64,000 nucleotides of DNA from Bacteroidota bacterium (GCA_020056225.1 JAGVIE010000033.1:1-64000); one strand, 5' to 3'. Shown: positions 40,247-47,824, counted from the stretch's first letter. A program made the numbers and translations. Notes: generated from the letters alone by a model not told the origin.

Positions 40247-41748
40247 CCTCTCGCATTCTGAAACGTTTTCTTTTTCTTCTGATCCTTTTTCCTTCAGGAA
40301 CATTATCCGTCATTGCAAACGAGGGATATGAAGTTATTCCGGTAAATCCCTGGGTGATCCTGCCGTTTGTTCTGTTATTACTTTCAATAGCGATTATACC
40401 GTTTATTAACCGCCATTGGTGGGAAAGGTACTATCCGCATGTTTCTATCGGTTTAGGGGCATTATCGGTCGTTTATTACCTGTTTTTCCTGCAGAATTCG
40501 ACCCGGATGCTGTACACGGGGATAGAATATCTCAGCTTCATCATCCTCATCGGGTCTCTGTTTGTTGTGGCAGGGGGGATACATATCCGCATCAAAGGAA
40601 AATCGACGCCGGTTGCCAATGTAATTCTGCTTGGCATCGGAGCTATTGTTTCGAATCTGCTCGGCACTACCGGCGCATCGATGATTTTAATTCGACCCTA
40701 TCTGCGTGTCAATAAATATCGGCTCAAGCCGTTTCATGTTGTGTTTTTCATTTTCATAGTCAGCAACATGGGTGGCGCTCTTACGCCTATAGGTGATCCG
40801 CCGCTGTTCCTCGGTTATCTGAAAGGTGTTCCGTTCTTCTGGGTTTTATTTTCGCTCTGGCATGTATGGGTATTAGCCATCGGAATTATCCTTCTCATCT
40901 TTTTTGTGTTTGATTACTTGAGTTTCAAAAAATACGAAAAGCATTTCAAGCATCTCGATGAATCAAAGTTCGATGAGGAAGCGGAAGTCAGCGGATTGCA
41001 CAACATTATCTTTTTGTTGATTATTCTCGTTGCGGTGTTCATTCAGAAACCGCCCTTCCTGCGGGAGTTGCTGATGGTGGTTGCCGCTGTCGGCTCGTAC
41101 AAAATGACGAAGAAAGAAATTCACAAGAAGAACGATTTCAATTTCATCCCCATCAAAGAAGTGGCGATTTTATTTTTAGGAATATTTGCCACGATGGTCC
41201 CTGCGCTCGATTGGTTGGAATTAAACGCGGCAAAAATCGGTATCACTTCGGCAGGACAGTTTTATTGGGGCACCGGAATACTCTCGAGCTTTTTAGATAA
41301 CGCTCCAACGTATCTGAATTACCTAAGTGCGGCAATTGGTTTGTTTGTCGACCAAAACATTGTTAGTCAGGTGCAACATCTAATCTCGACACACGGTTCT
41401 GATATCACGACGATTGCAGGTGAGCATGCAGAAGAGATTCGAAACACATTCGCTGTATTGATGAAGTATCACGCTGATCTGGTTGCGACAGGAAATGTAC
41501 CGCTTTCCGACATACAGGTCAGCTATCTCATCGGCAACCACGATATTTATCTTAAAGCGATCTCGATAGCGGCTGTCTTCTTCGGTGCTGTTACATATAT
41601 CGGCAACGGACCGAACTTCATGGTAAAATCTATTGCAGAGCAATCGGGTGCCAAGTGCCCGAGCTTCGGAGGTTACATTGCACGCTATTCACTCCCGATT
41701 TTAATACCGGTCTTTATTCTCGTTTGGTTGTTGTTTTTTAGAGGATGA
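40243..41748 (+). CDS. Sodium:proton antiporter-like protein of the ion transporter (NhaD/CitMHS/ArsB) superfamily
   Basis: 501 aa; multiple TM segments; NLLGTTGASMILIRPYLR, FIVSNMGGALTPIGDPPLFLGYLKGVPFFW, SSFLDNAPTYLNYL; 4-nt overlap with nuoM. Confidence 0.85.
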   Translation: MTSRILKRFLFLLILFPSGTLSVIANEGYEVIPVNPWVILPFVLLLLSIAIIPFINRHWWERYYPHVSIGLGALSVVYYLFFLQNSTRMLYTGIEYLSFIILIGSLFVVAGGIHIRIKGKSTPVANVILLGIGAIVSNLLGTTGASMILIRPYLRVNKYRLKPFHVVFFIFIVSNMGGALTPIGDPPLFLGYLKGVPFFWVLFSLWHVWVLAIGIILLIFFVFDYLSFKKYEKHFKHLDESKFDEEAEVSGLHNIIFLLIILVAVFIQKPPFLRELLMVVAAVGSYKMTKKEIHKKNDFNFIPIKEVAILFLGIFATMVPALDWLELNAAKIGITSAGQFYWGTGILSSFLDNAPTYLNYLSAAIGLFVDQNIVSQVQHLISTHGSDITTIAGEHAEEIRNTFAVLMKYHADLVATGNVPLSDIQVSYLIGNHDIYLKAISIAAVFFGAVTYIGNGPNFMVKSIAEQSGAKCPSFGGYIARYSLPILIPVFILVWLLFFRG

Positions 41749-41800
41749 GCAAAGCATAAGATTATCTAATCATTGTTGAGTTAAGAAAATGAAAAAGCGA

Positions 41801-41830
41801 AAGCCAATCCTCACATGCGAGGGTTGGCTT
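41801..41830 (+). terminator. Hairpin/terminator downstream of the antiporter gene
   Basis: AAGCCAATCCTC acatgc GAGGGTTGGCTT, 12-bp stem. Confidence 0.65.
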
Positions 41831-41875
41831 TCATGTTTATATGTAGCTGATGCCGCTTCCCATCTCTATGGTTAT

Positions 41876-41922
41876 GTGCGACTCACGTTCAGGTTAGATT
41901 CAAGGTTGGACGTGAGTCGCAC
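41876..41922. repeat. Perfect 13-bp inverted repeat at the left edge of the accessory island
   Basis: GTGCGACTCACGT (41876-41888) / ACGTGAGTCGCAC (41910-41922), 21-nt loop. Confidence 0.8.
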
Positions 41923-41929
41923 TTGTTAT

Positions 41930-42553
41930 TTACGGTGCATACTTCGTAGCCGGATCGCTCCATGCGCCCTGTCCTGCTGCGCCTACGCCCGCAACACGAA
42001 ACCAATACTTCGTGCCGCTCGTCAAGCCGGGTATTGAAACGCTCGACTTGGTAGGTATTGCCGCATGTTTCCAACCTGTAGGCGTTATAGGGTCAAGGCA
42101 TTGCTCAACGATATAACTGCGTGCGCCACGAACGCGATCCCAGGTTAAATCTATTTCGCCTTCCATGTCGCCTGCAGTTGCGGCTAAACTTGTCGGCATA
42201 GGGAGGGCGCCAATCGGAACCGGTTTCGCACGGACGCTCATGCCTGCACTTTGTATTTTCGCTTCATCGCCGTCGCTTGCACTCTCAACATAGTTGGCAA
42301 GCTTCTGAAGATTCGAATCTAAAGAAATTTCTTTATCGTCCTGGATACTTAGCTTCGTACTTGCATCCTGCTTAGCAACGTTGGCATTGTTGTAAGCGTT
42401 TTCCAGATCGCCCGCAGATGTAGCAACTGTTGCAAGCGGCGGGTCGGGTGTTGGAAATGTAGGATTACCAGTCATTGCCGTTTCTATCTGGCGCGCGAAC
42501 TGTATTTTTTCGGTTACATTCATATTGCGCAGGTTCAATTTAATTTTACCCAT
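41930..42553 (-). CDS. Small fibronectin type III domain protein
   Basis: Start chosen at MGKIKLNLRNMNVTEKIQFARQIETAMTGNP; FN3 core IDLTWDRVRGARSYIVEQ...SGTKYWFRVAGVGAAGQGAWSDPATKYAP. The track ORF starts at 42592. Confidence 0.75.
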   Translation of the reverse strand: MGKIKLNLRNMNVTEKIQFARQIETAMTGNPTFPTPDPPLATVATSAGDLENAYNNANVAKQDASTKLSIQDDKEISLDSNLQKLANYVESASDGDEAKIQSAGMSVRAKPVPIGALPMPTSLAATAGDMEGEIDLTWDRVRGARSYIVEQCLDPITPTGWKHAAIPTKSSVSIPGLTSGTKYWFRVAGVGAAGQGAWSDPATKYAP

Positions 42554-42684
42554 AATATTATTCCTTCCTTTCAGATTTTTGTTAAGTCCCATTCCTCACC
42601 GGTTTGCCTCCGATGGAAGAAGGTTTGTTTATTATTAATGTTGATTAGTTATTAGAAAATGTTCACCTGTATTTTATAGGAGGC

Positions 42685-42852
42685 GACTTGTTACGAGCAA
42701 ATACAGACTTGTTTTGTGATATAGTTGATATATTTTTCGTTGAAGCTGACTTGATCTTCCAAAGTGTTGACTTGTTTGCAGGAAAACCAGGTTTCTTTTT
42801 TAGAAATGTTGACTTGCTTTTAGGAAAAGCAGATATGTTTTTGTGTGATCTT
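42685..42852. repeat. Degenerate 21-bp tandem repeat (8 consecutive copies)
   Basis: gacttgttacgagcaaataca|gacttgttttgtgatatagtt|gatatatttttcgttgaagct|gacttgatcttccaaagtgtt|gacttgtttgcaggaaaacca|ggtttcttttttagaaatgtt|gacttgcttttaggaaaagca|gatatgtttttgtgtgatctt. Confidence 0.85.
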
Positions 42853-43151
42853 TTAAAGATTTGAGAAGAGCATACATGTATCCGGTGAATCTTTAAAACA
42901 TTTGATAAACACAGATCTGTTTTTTGGAATTCTTTTACAGCTTTTAGAAATGCAGACATGTTTTTAAGAAAACAGTAAAACCAATTCTCCAAAACGGCGT
43001 AAATTCCCATGGTCTTTACAGCGATCCCTTAAAATGGATGAAAAACGATGGGTGTTAAAAAATGCGGGATATTAGGGGGAGGAGAAAAATAACGCTTAAA
43101 ACCGATGTTTCTTAGTATCCGGTGACTTTGATGCAATTCCATAAATAAAAC

Positions 43152-43214
43152 CGCCTTCCAGATTTAAATTTAAGAACAAACGGTAGAAATTAACTACCGC
43201 AAACCTGGGAGGCG
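43152..43214. other. Nested stem-loop element (two coaxial stems)
   Basis: CGCCTTCCAG (43152-43161) pairs with CTGGGAGGCG (43205-43214); inner CGGTAG (43181-43186) / CTACCG (43194-43199). Confidence 0.55.
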
Positions 43215-43310
43215 ATTATTTAATTGTGTTATTGTAAGATTTTAAATATAAAAAATCAAGTTGGAAATAACTTTTTTATAATGTATTTTTTGATAGCTTA
43301 GACAGCAAGA

Positions 43311-43385
43311 AAAAAACCTATCTCCGGGATCCCACGTGATTTGCTGGCCCTCCCACGGCGATCATAACCCGGGGATGGGTTTTTT
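43311..43385. other. Long hairpin with A/T-tract ends (18-nt arms), possible terminator or small RNA
   Basis: AAAAAACCTATCTCCGGG (43311-43328) / CCCGGGGATGGGTTTTTT (43368-43385). Confidence 0.6.
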
Positions 43386-43457
43386 GTTGATTATTATTAC
43401 TTGATTGCTTCGATATAGATTTGTAAATTAAACGGCATAATTTTTTGGGTGAACTGA

Positions 43458-46400
43458 ATGGAAAAATCTATAGAGCTTGTCCGTCAGCTTGTGAATGATT
43501 TTCGTGGACACGAGAAAGCGTATCTTGCGCCTTCATATCAGGAGTCGCAAGTGCGGCAAGACTTCATAGATAAGTTCTTCACTGCGCTGGGGTGGGATGT
43601 AAGTCACCAGCGACAGAAGAATCCGTATGAGCAGGAGGTAAAGATCGAGAACCGGATGAGGACGGAAGGAACACAGCGACGTGCCGATTATGCGTTCTTC
43701 ATTGCCCCTAACTTCCGCGATGTGAAGTTCTTCGTCGAAGCGAAGAAACCTGCACACGACCTCGCCAATGCAAATTACTACTATCAAACCGTCCGCTACG
43801 GATGGAACAAAACAACGCCAATTGCCATACTCACCGACTTCGAAGAGTTACATATACTCGATTGCCGCTATAAGCCGAACATCAAAACTGCCCTTGAATA
43901 CAAGATCGAAACGTTCCACTACTCGCAATACACCGATGAGGAAATATTCAAAAAGATTTTCTACCTTTTCGGTCGGGATGCGGTTGCAGGTGGATCGCTG
44001 GAAAAGTTTGCCGAATCGCTTTCAAAGCCGCGCGGCAAAGCAGGGAAGAAAGGAATCGTTCGGGGAAGATACCAGCAAGTCGATGAAGCTTTCTTAGAGC
44101 TGCTGGATGGTTACCGTGATACGCTTGCACATGCCTTCAAAAATAAAAATCCGCATCTCGATGGCGACTCCTTGACTGAAGCAGTGCAGCGCACGCTCGA
44201 CCGGCTTGTCTTCATCCGCTTTCTTGAAGATAAAGGGATTGAAGAGCCGATGATTGCTAATTTTGGACCCCTTTCCCGCATAGAATCGTTGCGGGACAAG
44301 CCTAACCTTCCCCTTAGTAAGGGGAGGGAAGTGTCGGCGTGGGAGAAGTTTCTTTCGTTATGCAGAACAATGGAGCCGAAGTATAACGGACTTGTATTCA
44401 AACAGCATCCGGTAATAGACAGCCAAACTTTTGTTGCACCCGATGATAAGACTTTTGGAGAGATATGCAGAGAGATTTCCGACCCGACATCGCCGTACGA
44501 CTTTAATACGATTCCCATCTCCATTCTTGGCAGTATCTACGAGCGGTTCCTCGGTAAGATTGTAACTACAACCGACAAGCGTGCGAAAGTTATTGAGAAA
44601 CCTGAGGTTCGCAAAGCGGGCGGTGTGTATTACACGCCTGAGTATATTGTGCGGTATATTGTAAGCGAGACGGTGGGGAAGTTGCTGTATGAAAATCAGG
44701 GTGTAGGGTTTAGTAATGAGGGTATAGGGTTTAATAATAAAAATGTAGAAGGAGGAAAAAATGGCGTTACAATCGTACAAGGAATTGGAAGTATGGAAGC
44801 GGGCGATGTCGTTGGTGGAAGAAATTTACAAACTGACGACACTGCTTCCCAAAGAGGAACAGTACGGATTGAAGAGCCAGATGCAACGAGCGGCGGTCTC
44901 AATTCCGGCGAACATAGCGGAGGGATACGGACGGGCGAATCGGAAGGAATACCTTCTGTTCCTGTCGTACTCACGGGCATCTCTGATGGAATTGGAAACA
45001 CATCTGGAAATAGCAATGCGAGTTATTCCGCTGAAGCAGGAACAAACATCGCTGGCAATATCGCTGATGGAAGAAGTGGGGAAGATGCTCACGCGCCTAA
45101 TACAATCTCTCAAAGCACACTAAACCCTAATGCCTATACCCTATACCCTAAACTTTCTCCAAAACAAGTAGAAGATTTAAAGATAATAGATATCGCCTGC
45201 GGCTCCGGCTCGTTCCTGCTCGAAGTGTACAGCCAGTTGCTCGATTACCACACGCGGTATTACAACGAGTTTCCTGAGAAAGCGAAGAAGGGCGACACGG
45301 AGACGCGCGAGGGGAAAATAGTTCTTTCGCATAAGAAGCGGCAGGAAATTTTGGTGAACAACATCTATGGTGTTGATATTGATTTTCAGGCAACTGAGGT
45401 AACACAGCTTTCGCTTTACCTGAAGCTGATGGAAGACGTAACGATGAACGATGCTTACCAGTTCAGTTTGCTGAAGGAGCGGATGCTTCCAGATTTGCGG
45501 CGCAACATTGTGTGCGGCAACTCGCTTATTGGAAGAGATATTTTAGACGGCAAACTGTTCGACGATGAAACCGAGCACACACTAAAGCCGATGAATTTTG
45601 AAGACGTGTTTCCTGAGATTATGCGTCCTTCGACAAGCTCAGGAGGTGTACCTGTCCGCCGAAGTCCCGAAAGCATTCGGGACGAAGGCGGATTTGATGT
45701 TGTTGTAGGGAATCCACCGTATGGATATATGATTCCTGATATTCAGCAAAAATATTTTGTAAAATATTATCAACACCAAGATTTTCAAAAGGATTTGTAT
45801 TTGTTGTTCCTTGAACGATTTGAACAAGTTATCAAAGAGGGTGGATTACTTGGTGTGATTGTATCAAATACTTGGTTGCAATCATTGACATTGAAAAAAA
45901 TACGACAGTATTTGACAAACCACTTTTTATGGCAACGTATTTTATTTTTACCAGAAAAAGTATTTAAGGCAGTGGTAGATACTCATGTGATAGTTTTTAG
46001 GAAAACAAAAAGTATTGAAAACCAGATGCATAAAGTATTTATTGATGTACGCCAGAACGAAACAATAAATTTATTAAATACAATAGATTGGAAAGATATA
46101 CCGAAGGATGGACAACCAATCAACATTACAGCATCAAAAGACACACAAAGCTTAATCAGCAAAATTGAAAATATTTCTGTTCAGCTTCATGATATTTGTA
46201 ATGTATTTAATGGAGTAAAACCTTTTGAAAGGGGGAAAGGCGTACCACCGCAGACGGAAAGGATAATGAAAGAAAAACCTTTCGTGAAAGTTGGCAAAAA
46301 ACCTGGTAAAGAGTGGAGTCCACTACTTCGCGGTAGTTTGATAAACCGATATATTAGTTTTTGGAATAACGATTCTTGGATTTTGTATGGGAAATGGTTA

Positions 46401-46901
46401 GCAGCACCCCGCGACCCAGAAATATTTAGTGCAAAAGAAAAACTGATGGTTCGTCAAACAGGTGATTCGATAATAGCCACTCGCATTGAAAGCGGTTTTA
46501 TTGGAAGGGACAATCTTCACATCATTTTGCCAGATAAGTTACAATATGATCTTCGTTTCATTTTAGGGATAATCAATTCTAAACTTATTGACTACTACTA
46601 TGCTTTTATTAATCCAGAAAAAGGTGAAGCTTTAGCTCAAGTAAAAAAACAGCATGTTGAACAGCTTCCCATCCGCACAATCAACTTCGACGATGCGGCA
46701 GACAAAGCCCGTCATGATCACATTGTTACGCTCGTCGAGCAGATGCTCGCCGCAAAAGCCAAGCACGCCACCGCCACAACCGAGTCGGAGAAAAACCGTC
46801 TCGATATCCAGATCGAAGCCCTTGACAGGCAGATTGATAATGCGGTGTATGAGTTGTATGAACTGAATGAAGAAGAGATAAAGATTGTGGAGGGAAAATG
46901 A
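43458..46901 (+). CDS. Type IIG (Eco57I-like) restriction-modification enzyme, ORF interrupted in frame by a nested gene and by palindromic repeats
   Basis: 1147 aa; N-terminal nuclease motif RRADYAFFIAPNFRDVKFFVEAKK; GGVYYTPEYIVRYIV; IIDIACGSGSFLLEVYSQLL; FDVVVGNPPYG; C-terminal target-recognition-like region. Confidence 0.88.
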   Translation: MEKSIELVRQLVNDFRGHEKAYLAPSYQESQVRQDFIDKFFTALGWDVSHQRQKNPYEQEVKIENRMRTEGTQRRADYAFFIAPNFRDVKFFVEAKKPAHDLANANYYYQTVRYGWNKTTPIAILTDFEELHILDCRYKPNIKTALEYKIETFHYSQYTDEEIFKKIFYLFGRDAVAGGSLEKFAESLSKPRGKAGKKGIVRGRYQQVDEAFLELLDGYRDTLAHAFKNKNPHLDGDSLTEAVQRTLDRLVFIRFLEDKGIEEPMIANFGPLSRIESLRDKPNLPLSKGREVSAWEKFLSLCRTMEPKYNGLVFKQHPVIDSQTFVAPDDKTFGEICREISDPTSPYDFNTIPISILGSIYERFLGKIVTTTDKRAKVIEKPEVRKAGGVYYTPEYIVRYIVSETVGKLLYENQGVGFSNEGIGFNNKNVEGGKNGVTIVQGIGSMEAGDVVGGRNLQTDDTASQRGTVRIEEPDATSGGLNSGEHSGGIRTGESEGIPSVPVVLTGISDGIGNTSGNSNASYSAEAGTNIAGNIADGRSGEDAHAPNTISQSTLNPNAYTLYPKLSPKQVEDLKIIDIACGSGSFLLEVYSQLLDYHTRYYNEFPEKAKKGDTETREGKIVLSHKKRQEILVNNIYGVDIDFQATEVTQLSLYLKLMEDVTMNDAYQFSLLKERMLPDLRRNIVCGNSLIGRDILDGKLFDDETEHTLKPMNFEDVFPEIMRPSTSSGGVPVRRSPESIRDEGGFDVVVGNPPYGYMIPDIQQKYFVKYYQHQDFQKDLYLLFLERFEQVIKEGGLLGVIVSNTWLQSLTLKKIRQYLTNHFLWQRILFLPEKVFKAVVDTHVIVFRKTKSIENQMHKVFIDVRQNETINLLNTIDWKDIPKDGQPINITASKDTQSLISKIENISVQLHDICNVFNGVKPFERGKGVPPQTERIMKEKPFVKVGKKPGKEWSPLLRGSLINRYISFWNNDSWILYGKWLAAPRDPEIFSAKEKLMVRQTGDSIIATRIESGFIGRDNLHIILPDKLQYDLRFILGIINSKLIDYYYAFINPEKGEALAQVKKQHVEQLPIRTINFDDAADKARHDHIVTLVEQMLAAKAKHATATTESEKNRLDIQIEALDRQIDNAVYELYELNEEEIKIVEGK
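44306..44328. repeat. Palindromic repeat inside the RM ORF, encoding (N)LPLSKGR
   Basis: CCTTCCCCTTA-G-TAAGGGGAGGG, 11-bp stem with one wobble. Confidence 0.65.
44701..45152 (+). mobile_element. Putative insertion: four-helix-bundle gene bracketed by inverted arms inside the RM gene (boundaries approximate)
   Basis: Left arm GTGTAGGGTTTAGTAATGAGGGTATAGGGTTTA (44701-44733); right arm TAAACCCTAATGCCTATACCCTATACCCTAAAC (45121-45153). The arms are inverted and about two-thirds complementary. Confidence 0.6.
44761..45123 (+). CDS. Four-helix-bundle protein (23S rRNA intervening-sequence protein family, IVP/S23)
   Basis: 120 aa; YKELEVWKRAMSLVEEIYKLTTLLPKEEQYGLKSQMQRAAVSIPANIAEGYGRANRKEYLLFLSYSRASLMELETHL. 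GAAGGAGG just upstream of ATG; +1 frame relative to the RM ORF. Confidence 0.9.
   Translation: MALQSYKELEVWKRAMSLVEEIYKLTTLLPKEEQYGLKSQMQRAAVSIPANIAEGYGRANRKEYLLFLSYSRASLMELETHLEIAMRVIPLKQEQTSLAISLMEEVGKMLTRLIQSLKAH
45655..45692. repeat. Palindromic repeat inside the RM ORF
   Basis: TCCGCC-GAA-GTCCCGAA-AGCA-TTCGGGAC-GAA-GGCGGA; preceded by TCCTTCGACAAGCTCAGGA. Confidence 0.8.
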
Positions 46902-47761
46902 ATGACTTGTTCTACCAAAACTATGGTTCTTGTGCGTGGTCATTACTGCACAATAAAGCAAGTGATATTGTTACCAAGCTTGAAAGGACATGGAAAAAAC
47001 TTTTAAGAGAAAACACAAAAGAGGAAGTTTATCATCGCTTTCTTTCGGAGCACGCAGGCTTCTTTTTGGCCCGGATGTTTGATGATGAAATCATTGTTAT
47101 ATCAAAGTTGAGACTTGGTGCAAATTTCGTAGTCGATTTTGTCAAGACAAAGGATTGCCTCAGTGCAGGTATTCAATATGAATTCATTGAGATTGAGACA
47201 CCAGGAGCGCCACCCTATACGAAAAAAGGAAATCCTTCCGCAAGACTTATGGCAGCTGTTCAGCAGATTGACAATTGGAAGATGTGGATCAAAGAGAATA
47301 GATATGAATTTCAAAAAATCTTTCCATTTTACAATCGTGGCATTACACCATCTGAGAGACTAAAATTCACAGTTGTTATTGGAACTCGAGAAAACAGCCA
47401 GCAATGGTTGGAGAGAAGAAATCATTTTTCGGACGAGCACTCTATTAGGATACGCTCATTTGAGTCCTTTACAGAGAATCTTAAGCGACGCGGATTTCCA
47501 GATTTTGTAAGACCGCATTTATTAGAAAACTGTTCATGGATGCAGGCAGAAGAGTTGGCAAATCCATTTTGCAAGGCTTATTCTGATAAGGCATGGAGAT
47601 CGCTGATTGATTCATATAGACATTGCTATAGAAATGCTGATCTTACAAAATTTTTGCTGGACAGCAGAGAATACAATGAACTTTTTCATAAATTTAAGAA
47701 AAAGTGGCTTGATACTAAAAAAGGGGATGTTTCTCCTATCGAACCAGCAAAGCATTTTTGA
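46898..47761 (+). CDS. Shedu-like (SduA C-terminal/DUF4263) nuclease-domain protein
   Basis: 287 aa; YHRFLSEHAGFFLA...RLGANFVVDFV...YEFIEIETPGAPPYTKKGNPSARLMAAVQQIDNWKMWIKEN; ATGA overlap with the RM gene. Confidence 0.8.
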   Translation: MNDLFYQNYGSCAWSLLHNKASDIVTKLERTWKKLLRENTKEEVYHRFLSEHAGFFLARMFDDEIIVISKLRLGANFVVDFVKTKDCLSAGIQYEFIEIETPGAPPYTKKGNPSARLMAAVQQIDNWKMWIKENRYEFQKIFPFYNRGITPSERLKFTVVIGTRENSQQWLERRNHFSDEHSIRIRSFESFTENLKRRGFPDFVRPHLLENCSWMQAEELANPFCKAYSDKAWRSLIDSYRHCYRNADLTKFLLDSREYNELFHKFKKKWLDTKKGDVSPIEPAKHF

Positions 47762-47824
47762 GTGTCTCGAAAACCAGAAGCTGTTTATAAGCTTTACGGG
47801 TTGACGCCCGTCTAAAGATATAGC

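Noticed and set aside
42685-42980. CRISPR array
   Set aside because: The 21-bp units are contiguous and degenerate, with no conserved-repeat/unique-spacer alternation and no cas genes nearby.
44358-45113. Minus-strand ORFs of 140, 106 and 95 aa across the nested four-helix-bundle region
   Set aside because: They have no motif support, overlap two convincing plus-strand reading frames, and are low-complexity translations of the antisense strand.
44701-45153. Diversity-generating retroelement (because the nested protein is Avd-like)
   Set aside because: No reverse transcriptase ORF, no template/variable repeat pair and no variable-protein target is visible in the window.
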